From assembly GCF_004342885.1 (NCBI RefSeq), contig NZ_SMAB01000008.1, positions 1-64,000 of the forward strand: 64,000 nt of DNA. The letters run 5' to 3'. Positions 36,893 through 45,691 of this stretch are shown one piece after another. Numbering within the stretch: position 1 is the stretch's first letter; each line of letters begins with the position of its first letter. The notes below the pieces were generated by a model. It saw only the letters and a program-made list of their open reading frames with translations. It had not been told where the DNA came from and made no database searches. Source of the stretch: Tepidibacillus fermentans. GTDB lineage: Bacteria; Bacillota; Bacilli; Tepidibacillales; Tepidibacillaceae. Both the position numbers and the translations under genes were made by a program.

Positions 36893-37693
36893 ATGAATTT
36901 TCGAATTCCATTAGAGCATGGCATTGATTTTGTAGGAGATGTACATGCTTGTTATGACGAACTAATAGAAGGAATGGAACGATTAGGTTACCAAAAACAA
37001 GTGGATGGAACCTATGTTCACCCTAACCAAAGAAAAATTTTATTTTTAGGGGATATGATGAGTCGTGGGCCATATTCATTAAGAGTAATGCGGTTGGTTA
37101 TGGATTTGGTGAAAAACAACCTAGCTTATGCGATTGATGGCAATCATAATTGGAAAATTGCCCGTTATTTAATGGGGAGAAATGTCAAAATGGCACATGG
37201 TGATGAACGATTCGTTGAAGAACTGAAACTGTATGAAAAAGAAAATGGCAAACAAAAAACAGAAGCGTTCAAAGAAGAAATGAAAGAATTCTTGTTGTCT
37301 TTGCCCTCTCATTACATCATTACAGATAAAGGAAAGGATGTAGCAGTTGCCGTTCATGCGGGGATTCGTGATCAAGACATTGGTAAGGATTCTCCTGCAA
37401 TTCGTTCGTTTACCCGTTATGGAGATACAGCAGGTCTTGATGAAAAAGGAAAGCCAATTCGCAGAGACTGGACGATTCATCATCATAATGACCTTTTGAT
37501 TATTTGGGGACATGATCCCAGCCCTTCGGCAAAAGTCATCAATAATACGATTAACCTTGATCAAGGATGCGTCTTTGGTGGACGATTAACATTTCTTCGT
37601 TATCCCGAAATGGAGATTGTCCAAGTTGATGCGAAAGAGAATTATGCCAATGATCAAGAACACCCGATTAGCAAACACTTTGGTAGAGTGTAA
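36893..37693 (+). CDS. PrpE-like metallophosphoesterase (diadenosine tetraphosphatase family)
   Basis: This 266-residue calcineurin-type phosphatase has FVGDVHACYDEL (metal ligands D and H), LFLGDMMSRGPYS, AIDGNHNWKIAR (GNH), AVHAGIRD and WGHDPS. The arrangement is that of Bacillus PrpE, an enzyme that splits Ap4A symmetrically and affects spore germination, and of phage lambda phosphatase. The start is ATG 36893 or 36890, both after GTGGGAGA. It stands alone between repeat copy A and pepF. Confidence 0.88.
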   Translation: MNFRIPLEHGIDFVGDVHACYDELIEGMERLGYQKQVDGTYVHPNQRKILFLGDMMSRGPYSLRVMRLVMDLVKNNLAYAIDGNHNWKIARYLMGRNVKMAHGDERFVEELKLYEKENGKQKTEAFKEEMKEFLLSLPSHYIITDKGKDVAVAVHAGIRDQDIGKDSPAIRSFTRYGDTAGLDEKGKPIRRDWTIHHHNDLLIIWGHDPSPSAKVINNTINLDQGCVFGGRLTFLRYPEMEIVQVDAKENYANDQEHPISKHFGRV

Positions 37694-37785
37694 ACATTTT
37701 TTAAACCTATGATACAAAAAGAAAAAGTGGTATGATGGGGATAACAAATTTTAACAATTCTTTTGGAATAAGGAGGAAAAGTGTC

Positions 37786-39603
37786 ATGTCAGAACAGCGG
37801 AAGAAATCCTTACCAAAACGGAATGAAATTGATCTAAAATATAAATGGGATCTTGAAGCAATCTATGCCAATGATCAAGACTGGGAACATGATTTTAAAA
37901 AAGCAAAAGATTTGGCCGATCAATTAAAAAAATATGAGGGAAAACTTGAGAACTCACCTCAAGATTTGTTACATGTTTTAAAATTATCGGATCAGGTTTC
38001 TGAATTGGTTGGTCGGATTTTTGTTTATGCGAGAATGAGAAAAGATGAAGATAATACTAATGCCAAATATCAGGCACTTGCAGATCGAGCTAATAGTCTT
38101 AGTATCGAGGTCAATAGTGCAAGTTCCTATATTGTTCCCGAAATTTTAGCGATTTCAACAGAGACGTTAAAAAAATATATTCAAGAAGAAAAAGGACTAC
38201 AACTCTACCAACAATATTTAGATGAAATTATTCGGATGAAGCCTCATGTTTTATCAACAGAAGAAGAGAAATTATTAGCCCAAGTAGGAGAAGTTGCGCA
38301 AGCACCAGATAATATCTTTGGGATGTTAAATAACGCGGATATTAAGTTTCCTACAATCAAAGATGAAAATGGCGAAGAGGTTGAATTAACCAAAGGTCGT
38401 TACATTCAATTCATGGAAAGTGCTGATCGTCGAGTGCGTAAAGATGCGTTCACAGCGTTATATCAAACTTACGGTAATTTAAAGAATACTTTTGCAGCGA
38501 CATTAAATGCGAATGTGAAGAAAAATGTTTTTTATGCCAAAGTAAGGAAATATCCATCTGCTTTGGTCGCTTCATTGGATGATGACAATGTCTCTCAAGA
38601 GGTTTACGATAATTTAATCGCTACTGTACATAAAAATATGGATTTGATGTATCGTTATGTGAAACTACGTAAAAAACTTCTTGGTATGGACGAACTTCAT
38701 ATGTATGATCTATATACACCCATTGTGAAAGATGTGAAAATCCATGTTCCTTATGAAAAGGCACAAGAAATTGTGATAAAGGGATTAGAACCATTGGGAA
38801 AAGATTATCTGACTCAATTACAAAAAGGCTTTGAATCTCGTTGGATTGATGTGTATGAGAATCAGGGTAAAACGAGTGGAGCTTATTCCTGGGGGGCATA
38901 TGGAACCCATCCGTATATTTTGTTAAACTATCAGAATAATGTGAACGACATGTTTACATTGGCTCACGAACTTGGGCATTCCATGCATTCCTTCTATTCC
39001 CATGCGAACCAACCTTATGTGTATTCCCATTATAAAATCTTTGTTGCTGAGGTCGCATCCACGTTAAATGAAGCTTTGCTGATGAACTATTTATTAAAAA
39101 CAACCACCGATAAAAATGAAAAGCTTTATTATCTTAATCACTATCTCGAGCAGTTCCGTGCGACCGTTTATCGTCAAACGATGTTTGCTGAATTTGAGAA
39201 GATGATTCATGAAAAGGTAGAGTCTGGTGAAGCATTAACGCCTGAGCTACTCAATCAAATGTACCATGAATTAAATATGAAATATTATGGTCCAGAAATG
39301 GTGGTTGACGATTTGATTGATTTGGAATGGGCAAGGATTCCGCATTTCTATATGAACTTCTATGTGTATAAATATGCGACAGGTTTCTCAGCAGCAATAA
39401 GTCTATCTCAACAAATCCTTGAAGAAGGGCAACCAGCTGTCGATCGTTATCTTACTTTCTTAAAATCGGGTAGTTCCGATTATCCGGTGAACCTTTTGAA
39501 AAAAGCAGGAGTGGATATGAATACCCCTGAACCTGTTCAGAAGGCCTTAGATGTATTTAAGGAAATTCTAGATCAAATGGAAGCGTTATTGGCAGAAAAG
39601 TAA
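37786..39603 (+). CDS. pepF: Oligoendopeptidase F
   Basis: This 605-residue M3-family zinc peptidase has the HExxH site in MFTLAHELGHSMHSFYS and the third ligand Glu in VAEVASTLNEALL. The N-terminal helical region reads KWDLEAIYANDQDWEHDF. It cleaves oligopeptides of roughly 7-17 residues in the cytoplasm. ATG 37786 follows TAAGGAGGAAAAG; the frame from 37732 is longer but lacks a site. Confidence 0.95.
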   Translation: MSEQRKKSLPKRNEIDLKYKWDLEAIYANDQDWEHDFKKAKDLADQLKKYEGKLENSPQDLLHVLKLSDQVSELVGRIFVYARMRKDEDNTNAKYQALADRANSLSIEVNSASSYIVPEILAISTETLKKYIQEEKGLQLYQQYLDEIIRMKPHVLSTEEEKLLAQVGEVAQAPDNIFGMLNNADIKFPTIKDENGEEVELTKGRYIQFMESADRRVRKDAFTALYQTYGNLKNTFAATLNANVKKNVFYAKVRKYPSALVASLDDDNVSQEVYDNLIATVHKNMDLMYRYVKLRKKLLGMDELHMYDLYTPIVKDVKIHVPYEKAQEIVIKGLEPLGKDYLTQLQKGFESRWIDVYENQGKTSGAYSWGAYGTHPYILLNYQNNVNDMFTLAHELGHSMHSFYSHANQPYVYSHYKIFVAEVASTLNEALLMNYLLKTTTDKNEKLYYLNHYLEQFRATVYRQTMFAEFEKMIHEKVESGEALTPELLNQMYHELNMKYYGPEMVVDDLIDLEWARIPHFYMNFYVYKYATGFSAAISLSQQILEEGQPAVDRYLTFLKSGSSDYPVNLLKKAGVDMNTPEPVQKALDVFKEILDQMEALLAEK

Positions 39604-39610
39604 CCGATAA

Positions 39611-39724
39611 CGTCCACATAGCCATCCATCAAGATTAGATCAATATGGTGAAGCTCTAAATCAAGAGTTTGCAAAGGATTTTGGTGTCGTCTCCAACAAA
39701 GAGGCAAAGAATCAGCAAAAATAA
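39611..39724 (+). pseudogene. Start-less coding remnant after pepF
   Basis: One frame reads HSHPSRLDQYGEALNQEFAK, then DFGVVSNKEAKNQQK and stop. No start codon precedes it. The Gln/Asn-rich, EFAKD-containing ending recalls small acid-soluble spore proteins, but I cannot assign a family. It ends 22 bases before a terminator, so it may be the tail of a gene whose front was deleted. Confidence 0.3.
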
Positions 39725-39745
39725 GAGAAATGAATTGTAAAGTAT

Positions 39746-39770
39746 GGGGCTAGTCGTAGCCCCTTTTCTC
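39746..39770 (+). terminator. Rho-independent terminator
   Basis: GGGGCTA and TAGCCCC form a perfect stem with a GTCG loop, followed by TTTTCTC. It ends the pepF transcript and whatever small gene preceded it. Confidence 0.85.
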
Positions 39771-39879
39771 AATCATACCTTTGATTCCACTTTCCCTAGA
39801 CTTGAATTTATTTTTTCGTCTAGTAAAATTTTCTTTGTACCATTTATTTGGATGTTTTAATATTATTGGAGGTGTCAAG

Positions 39880-41232
39880 GTGAGTAAACCAGTAAAATTT
39901 GACTATAGTCAAGCAAATTCTTTTCTAAAGCAACATGAGCTTGACCAAATGAAAGACATGGTCAAAACTGCTCATCAGATGTTACATAACAAATCGGGTG
40001 CAGGAAACGATTATGTCGGTTGGGTTGATTTACCCGTAATCTATGATCAAGAAGAATTTGAACGCATCAAACAAGCAGCTAAGAGAATCCAAGAGAAATC
40101 GGATGCATTTGTAGTGATTGGTATTGGGGGTTCGTATCTAGGAGCAAGAGCAGCGATTGAAATGCTCACCCACAGCTTCTACAATCAATTGCCAAAGGAT
40201 AAACGGAAAACCCCTGAAATCTATTTTGTAGGTCATCATATTAGTTCTACTTATACCAAGCATCTCTTAGAAATCCTTGAAGGTAAAGACATTTCCGTTA
40301 ACGTTATTTCGAAATCAGGAACAACAACGGAACCCGCCATTGCCTTCCGTATCTTTAAGGATTACCTTGAAAAGAAATATGGAAAAGAAGAGGCCAAAAA
40401 AAGAATTTACGCTACTACGGATAAAGCAAAAGGAGCATTGCGTAAGTTAGCTGATGAAGAAGGATATGAAACCTTTGTTATCCCTGATGATGTGGGAGGA
40501 AGATATTCCGTATTAACAGCAGTAGGATTACTGCCAATCGCTGTTGCTGGACTAGATATCGAACAAATGATGGCTGGAGCAAAGAATGCTTACGAGGAAT
40601 ATTCCAATGACGATCTTACTCAAAATGAGGCTTATCAATATGCGGTTGTGAGAAATGTTCTTTATCGTAAGGGAAAAACCATTGAGATCATGGTCAATTA
40701 TGAACCAAGCCTACATTATTTCTCTGAATGGTGGAAACAACTCTTTGGTGAGAGTGAGGGAAAAGATCATAAAGGAATCTATCCTGCATCTGTCGATTTA
40801 ACAACGGACCTCCATTCGATGGGACAATATATTCAAGAAGGTCGTCGTGATCTCATGGAGACCGTGTTGGTAGTAGAACAACCAAAAGAAGAGATCACCA
40901 TTGAAGAAACTACAGATAATTTGGATGGATTAAATTATCTGGCAGGAAAGACGATGGATTTCGTCAATAAAAAAGCGTTCGAAGGAACATTATTAGCTCA
41001 TACCGATGGAGAAGTGCCAAATCTTGTGGTAAAACTTGACCAGCTAAACGAATTCACCTTTGGTCATTTAGTCTATTTCTTTGAAAAGGCCTGTGGAATT
41101 AGCGGATATCTATTAGGAGTCAATCCATTTGACCAACCTGGTGTAGAAGCATATAAGAAGAATATGTTTGCTCTTCTTGGTAAGCCAGGATATGAAGAGG
41201 AAAAAGCAAAATTAGAAGCACGTTTGAAGTAA
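39880..41232 (+). CDS. pgi: Glucose-6-phosphate isomerase
   Basis: This 450-residue glycolytic enzyme interconverts glucose 6-phosphate and fructose 6-phosphate. It shows [50 protein letters not shown], and the signature region with [15 protein letters not shown] near the end. Length fits the Bacillus form. The start is a GTG at 39880 (VSKPVKF), seven bases after TTGGAGGTG; the upstream part of the open frame from 39781 is not coding. A weak hairpin with AAGGACTAC/GTAGTCCTT arms lies at 41267-41300. Confidence 0.95.
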   Translation: MSKPVKFDYSQANSFLKQHELDQMKDMVKTAHQMLHNKSGAGNDYVGWVDLPVIYDQEEFERIKQAAKRIQEKSDAFVVIGIGGSYLGARAAIEMLTHSFYNQLPKDKRKTPEIYFVGHHISSTYTKHLLEILEGKDISVNVISKSGTTTEPAIAFRIFKDYLEKKYGKEEAKKRIYATTDKAKGALRKLADEEGYETFVIPDDVGGRYSVLTAVGLLPIAVAGLDIEQMMAGAKNAYEEYSNDDLTQNEAYQYAVVRNVLYRKGKTIEIMVNYEPSLHYFSEWWKQLFGESEGKDHKGIYPASVDLTTDLHSMGQYIQEGRRDLMETVLVVEQPKEEITIEETTDNLDGLNYLAGKTMDFVNKKAFEGTLLAHTDGEVPNLVVKLDQLNEFTFGHLVYFFEKACGISGYLLGVNPFDQPGVEAYKKNMFALLGKPGYEEEKAKLEARLK

Positions 41233-41360
41233 GATTAAAGTTTAATATAATATGGAGAATTAGAAAAAGGACTACTCGGCTTGTTTGCTTGGTAGTCCTT
41301 ATGCATAAAATAGTGTTGAAAAATAATATCTGAAAAAATAAAAAATAACAAATTTTTATC

Positions 41361-41389
41361 TTGACGAACTGTTCATTTCGTCATAAAAT
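41361..41389 (+). promoter_or_regulatory. Sigma-A promoter of the T-box operon with an internal palindrome
   Basis: TTGACG (41361-41366) and TAAAAT (41384-41389) are exactly 17 bases apart. Within this, TGACGAA (41362-41368) and TTCGTCA (41377-41383) form a perfect inverted repeat, placed where a repressor would block polymerase. Confidence 0.75.
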
Positions 41390-41414
41390 CAATCATAAAA
41401 TCAAAGTTTTTAAC

Positions 41415-41725
41415 GTTGCAATTCTTTAAACAATAAAAACATGGAAACAACGAAGAAGGAAAGTTTTGCTGAACGAGGATTATAGAGAGCCAGTGGGTGG
41501 TGCGAACTGGTAGAATCGACAGCAAAATAGCGCTCTGGAGTTGTCAAGCTGAACCAGAAGTAGGTTTGATCGGTGAAAGCCGTTATCGTTGTAGATAGTG
41601 TTATTAACACTACCTACCGAGGTCGTTATTGCGAAATAATGACGAATTAGGGTGGTATCACGGAAACTTGCCTTCCGTCCCTATTGGTGAAGAGACCAAT
41701 GTGGGATTGGAAGGCTTTTCATTTA
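41415..41725 (+). ncRNA. T-box leader (tRNA-sensing) of the aminotransferase-serA operon
   Basis: The leader shows the stem I pieces AGAGAGCC, a GGTGGTGCGAACTGG loop region, and GAACCAGAAGTAGG. The T-box motif AGGGTGGTATCACGG lies at 41649-41663, and a terminator (GCCTTCC...GGAAGGC then TTTT) at 41669-41725. Uncharged tRNA pairing lets the antiterminator form and opens the operon. The T-box bulge is TGGT, which would fit a tRNA with discriminator A. I could not fix the specifier triplet: it lies within 41551-41564 and reads CCA or CAG depending on the alignment. Confidence 0.9.
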
Positions 41726-41791
41726 TATTCTATCTTTAACACTGCACCAATGAGGCGTGCGAAAGATTAATGGAGAAGAGGAGTGAAGAGG

Positions 41792-42955
41792 ATGTTTAAA
41801 GAGTATCAACAATTGCGTATTCCTGGACCAACACCCATTGCACCAGAGGTTCAACGGGCAATGGAACGTACAATCTTAGGACACCGGAGTGGAGAGTTCT
41901 CCAAGATTTTTGCCGAAACGATCAAGAAAGCAAAACGAATTTTTCAGACAGAACAAGATGTATTGATTGTCGCTTCTAGTGGTACAGGGGCATTAGAAAT
42001 GGCTGTAGCTAATGTTGTTGAACCAGGCGACAAAGTTCTCGTGGTTGTAACCGGAGTATTTGGTGGGCGATTTGCGAAAATCGCAAAGGCTTATCATGCG
42101 GAAGTATTAACAGCCGATTTTGAATTTGGAACAGCTGCAGATCCCAATCAAATAAGAGAAATTCTAAAACAACATCCTGATATTAAAGCCGTCTTTGCAA
42201 CCCATTGCGAAACCTCAACAGGAGTTGTCAATCCCATTCAAGAATTAGCTCATATCGTTAAAGAGACAAATGCTGTCTTTGTTGTCGATAGCGTCTCTGC
42301 ACTTGTGGGAATGGATCTAAAGTTTGACGAATGGGGAGTCGATATCGCAGTTACAGCGTCGCATAAAGCACTTGGATTACCTCCCGGGTTGGCTTTAATT
42401 GCTGTTAGCCAAAAAGCGTGGAGGGTGATCGATGAAAATCAAGGTACTCGCTTCTATTTTGATTTACGTTCTTATCGAGATAATGCAGCCAAGGATACAA
42501 CACCATTTACCGGGCCCGTTTCCCTCGTTTTTGGACTTTCCAAATCTTTAGATTTGATCGAAGAAGAAGGATTAGAACAAGGATTTAAACGCCATTTCTT
42601 ATTACGCAATATGGTTCGTGCAGCCGTTACCGCTTTAGGTTTAGAATTATTCGTGAAAAATGATCGAGACGCTTCCTGTACGGTAACAGCCATTAAGGGA
42701 AATGACCAATTAGATCCTGAAAAATTAAGAAAAGTATTGCGTGAAGATTATAAGATTGTAGCAGCAGGTGGACAACAACATCTAAAAGGGCAAATTTTCC
42801 GCATAGGTCATATGGGGTATACCCATCCAATGGATATCTTAACTACAATTTCTGGATTAGAATTAGCATTAAAACAAGTTGGTTATCCAGTAGAATTAGG
42901 TGCAGGAGTAAAAGCAGCACAGGAGGTATGGGCAAATGAAAAAAATCTTGGTTAG
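41792..42955 (+). CDS. Class V aminotransferase (serine/alanine-glyoxylate type)
   Basis: This 387-residue PLP enzyme begins RIPGPTPIAPEVQRAMER, then HRSGEFSKIF. It carries SSGTGALEMAVANVVEPGD, the PLP-binding VDSVSALVGMD and the Schiff-base lysine in VTASHKALGLPPG. The family includes alanine:glyoxylate and serine:pyruvate aminotransferases. In several bacteria and archaea a member replaces SerC for 3-phosphohydroxypyruvate. The overlap with serA by 20 bases supports a serine-pathway role here. ATG 41792 follows GAAGAGGAG. The T-box leader controls it. Confidence 0.88.
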   Translation: MFKEYQQLRIPGPTPIAPEVQRAMERTILGHRSGEFSKIFAETIKKAKRIFQTEQDVLIVASSGTGALEMAVANVVEPGDKVLVVVTGVFGGRFAKIAKAYHAEVLTADFEFGTAADPNQIREILKQHPDIKAVFATHCETSTGVVNPIQELAHIVKETNAVFVVDSVSALVGMDLKFDEWGVDIAVTASHKALGLPPGLALIAVSQKAWRVIDENQGTRFYFDLRSYRDNAAKDTTPFTGPVSLVFGLSKSLDLIEEEGLEQGFKRHFLLRNMVRAAVTALGLELFVKNDRDASCTVTAIKGNDQLDPEKLRKVLREDYKIVAAGGQQHLKGQIFRIGHMGYTHPMDILTTISGLELALKQVGYPVELGAGVKAAQEVWANEKNLG

Positions 42956-44525
42956 TGATCCCATTTCTGAGATTGGTTTAAAAAAACTAAGAGAAGCAGA
43001 GGATATTGAACTCGATATCAAAACAGATTTGTCGCCAGAAGAGTTAAAGAACATCATTGGAGAATATGATGGGCTTTTAGTACGTAGTCAGACAAAGGTA
43101 ACGAAAGAGATCATAGATGCAGCGACAAAATTGCAAGTGATTGGCCGAGCAGGGGTTGGTGTTGATAATATCGATGTAAAGGCTGCAACAGAAAGAGGGA
43201 TTGTAGTCATTAATGCTCCAGATGGGAATACCATTTCCACTGCTGAACATAGCTTTGCGATGTTAATTGCCATGGCCAGATGGATTCCTCAAGCTCATCA
43301 GGACTTAAAACAAGGGATCTGGAATCGGAAGAAATATGTTGGGGTTGAATTGAACCGGAAAACATTAGGAATTATTGGGATGGGGAGAATTGGTTCAGAA
43401 GTTGCAAAACGAGCAAAAGCGTTCAATATGAAAGTTATTGCCTATGATCCCTATATCACGAAAGAACGAGCAGACAAACTAGGAGTAACATTAGGTACTG
43501 TTGAAGATGTAGTGAAACAGGCCGATTTCATTACCGTGCATACACCTCTTACAAAAGAAACAAAGTATCTCATTGATGACAAGGAATTTGCCATGATGAA
43601 AAAAGGCGTACGAATCATAAATTGTGCTAGAGGTGGTATTATTCGCGAAGAAGCTTTACTTCGGGCATTAAATGATGGCACAGTCGCTGCAGCTGCCCTA
43701 GATGTGTATGAACAAGAACCGCCAATGGAGAATCCATTAATTGCTCACCCGCATCTAGTTACAACTCCTCATTTAGGTGCTTCGACTGAGGAAGCTCAAT
43801 TAAATGTAGCAATCGACGTGGCTGAAGAAGTATATAACAAGCTAACAGACCAGCCTTTCCGTAATGCTGTGAACATGCCATCACTATCACTTGAAATATT
43901 GAATCATGTTCGTCCATATATTCAATTAGCTGAGAAATTAGGTATTCTTGTTGCAAACGTAGTCTTTGGAGCCATTGAAAAAGTAGAAATCAGTTTCTCT
44001 GGTGATATTGCGGAAAAAGAGATTGATATTCTAACAAGAACCGTTTTAAAAGGAATTCTCTCTCAGCATTTAGGTAGTGTAGGAGAAGTGAATGATGTCA
44101 ATGCACCAGTCTTAGCAAAAGGAAGGGGGATTGACGTAGTAGAAAGCCGTTCCTCCAAAACTCATGGTTTCACCAACTTAATGACGGTAAAAGTGAAAAC
44201 GAATCAGGATGAAAAGTATCTGTCTGGTACATTACTCAATGGCTATGGAGCAAGGATTGTGAACTTTAATGGCTATACGGTAGATTTAATCCCTGAGGGT
44301 CATATCATCATTATGGAACATTTCGACCAACCTGGAATCATTGGAAAAATGGGTACGATCTTAGGCAATGCGAACATTAACATTGCAACGATGCAAGTAG
44401 GACGCAACGAACTCGGCGGAAAAGCAATCGCCTTCCTTGGAGTGGACAAAGAAGTAGGGGAAGATACGATTGAACAATTAAAACAAGTAGAAAATGTTCA
44501 AAATGTTTATCAAGTAGAATTGTAG
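42936..44525 (+). CDS. serA: D-3-phosphoglycerate dehydrogenase
   Basis: This 529-residue enzyme starts serine synthesis from 3-phosphoglycerate. It has the NAD loop LGIIGMGRIGSEVAKR, the active-site residues in NCARGGIIREEALL (Arg), the Glu in DVYEQEPP, and His in TTPHLGASTEEAQ. An intervening ASB domain and a C-terminal ACT domain (about 455-529, with DQPGIIGKMGTILG) follow; this is the long, serine-regulated form. It overlaps the aminotransferase gene and has an AGGAGGT site at the right distance. It ends at repeat copy B. Confidence 0.96.
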   Translation: MKKILVSDPISEIGLKKLREAEDIELDIKTDLSPEELKNIIGEYDGLLVRSQTKVTKEIIDAATKLQVIGRAGVGVDNIDVKAATERGIVVINAPDGNTISTAEHSFAMLIAMARWIPQAHQDLKQGIWNRKKYVGVELNRKTLGIIGMGRIGSEVAKRAKAFNMKVIAYDPYITKERADKLGVTLGTVEDVVKQADFITVHTPLTKETKYLIDDKEFAMMKKGVRIINCARGGIIREEALLRALNDGTVAAAALDVYEQEPPMENPLIAHPHLVTTPHLGASTEEAQLNVAIDVAEEVYNKLTDQPFRNAVNMPSLSLEILNHVRPYIQLAEKLGILVANVVFGAIEKVEISFSGDIAEKEIDILTRTVLKGILSQHLGSVGEVNDVNAPVLAKGRGIDVVESRSSKTHGFTNLMTVKVKTNQDEKYLSGTLLNGYGARIVNFNGYTVDLIPEGHIIIMEHFDQPGIIGKMGTILGNANINIATMQVGRNELGGKAIAFLGVDKEVGEDTIEQLKQVENVQNVYQVEL

Positions 44526-44536
44526 TTTGTGTATTT

Positions 44537-44598
44537 AGGCTTGAATGGTTCTATATAAGCGCTATCTGAGCGCGTGAGAACATTCAAGCCTTATTTTT
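44537..44598 (+). repeat. Palindromic repeat, medium copy B (terminator of serA)
   Basis: AGGCTTGAATG (44537-44547) and CATTCAAGCCT (44581-44591) are perfect arms. GTTCT and AGAAC continue the pairing inside, with a GCGC inner hairpin, and TATTTTT follows. It is 12 bases after the serA stop. Confidence 0.75.
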
Positions 44599-44609
44599 GG
44601 AAATATTGC

Positions 44610-45428
44610 CTACCCCAACGGGACCATTTTCCGTTTTCTTTGCTCAAAAATACTAACCTCATTCACACCATAACTCCGCAGATAATCAATTCCCTTATCA
44701 TAATCTTCTCCAACATGTTCAGGGCGGTGAGCGTCAGAATTGATCATCATCGGAACTTGCGCCTTTGTTAACCGTTCCATTAATAGGGGGGCTGGGTATA
44801 ACTCCCCTACAGGTTTTCTTAAACCAGCAGTACTCATTTCTACAGTGATTCCGCTTTGTTGAATCAACGGAACAAGACGGTCATAAAGAGCTAACAGCTG
44901 TTCTTGTTCCTCTTCACTTGGCCGATGGCCAAACACCTTAATGACATCAACGTGACCAAGAATATCAAATTGCATCGACTCCAATAGTCGTTCAACCCGC
45001 CAAAAATACTCTTCATATACTTTCAGGATTGATCGTTGATTCCACTTTTCTCTCATTTCGGTTAAATCAAAACCCCAATCATCAATCCAATGAACAGAAC
45101 CGATCACATAATCCCAAGGATAAGGCTTTAAGAAATCCTCAATTTCTTTTTCTTTACCAGGGATAAAATCTAATTCTATTCCTAATTTCACATCAATCCC
45201 TTTTTCCTTCGCTTGTAAGATCAAGTTGACATATTCATTGATATCTTCTGTCTGACGCTCTGCAATCCAAGGATTGTAAAGGATGGCTTTTGATTGTTTG
45301 AATCGATAGCCGTGTTCGGAAAACCCTAAATCAGTAATTCCCCGCTGTATCGCAACTTCTACATACTTTTCTAACCATTCGATTGTATATGGCCCAGTTT
45401 CTAGGTGAACATGATAATCCGTAATCAT
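44610..45428 (-). CDS. PHP-domain phosphatase, histidinol-phosphatase (HisK/HisJ) family
   Basis: This 272-residue protein has the PHP metal motifs: MITDYHVHLE (DxHxH), LGFSEHGYRF, KLGIELDFIPG, VIGSVHWIDDWGFD, DILGHVDVIKVFG and MINSDAHRPEHVG. This family includes the HisJ/HisK histidinol-phosphate phosphatase. No his genes are in the window. Its position opposite serA, with no serB seen nearby, raises the possibility of phosphoserine as a substrate, but that is only inferred from position. Confidence 0.85.
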   Translation of the reverse strand: MITDYHVHLETGPYTIEWLEKYVEVAIQRGITDLGFSEHGYRFKQSKAILYNPWIAERQTEDINEYVNLILQAKEKGIDVKLGIELDFIPGKEKEIEDFLKPYPWDYVIGSVHWIDDWGFDLTEMREKWNQRSILKVYEEYFWRVERLLESMQFDILGHVDVIKVFGHRPSEEEQEQLLALYDRLVPLIQQSGITVEMSTAGLRKPVGELYPAPLLMERLTKAQVPMMINSDAHRPEHVGEDYDKGIDYLRSYGVNEVSIFEQRKRKMVPLG

Positions 45429-45510
45429 ACGTTAATTTCCCCTTTACTTTTTTCATTCATTCTACCAAAAGATTTAAGAAATTTCGAACGTTTCCTTTTT
45501 TAAATTTTCC

Positions 45511-45666
45511 TTGTTGCCATCAGACGATCAAAATAATCGGTATCGACGAAGATTATTTTATTTGGATCGAAAGGTTCGTGAATTAAGAAGTTTGGGTAAA
45601 ACGTATAAAAGATCGATTTCTAACCATAATAGATATCTAGACGATAAGGAATATTTCATTGCTTGA
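45511..45666 (+). CDS. Possible small ORF or remnant, TTG start
   Basis: A coherent 51-codon frame reads LLPSDDQNNRYRRRLFYLDR, then KVRELRSLGKTYKRSISNHN and RYLDDKEYFIA. It is rich in Arg and Lys, as in small Bacillales basic proteins. No ATG and no convincing ribosome site precede it, so it may be a remnant. It ends 25 bases before the phosphatase-superfamily gene. I know no family. Confidence 0.3.
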   Translation: MLPSDDQNNRYRRRLFYLDRKVRELRSLGKTYKRSISNHNRYLDDKEYFIA

Positions 45667-45691
45667 TTAAACAAATAGGGAGCTTTTTCAC

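Noticed and set aside
44610-44771. Plus-strand 65-codon frame after serA
   Set aside because: It covers the end of the PHP phosphatase gene in the opposite direction and includes repeat copy B; no coding signal.
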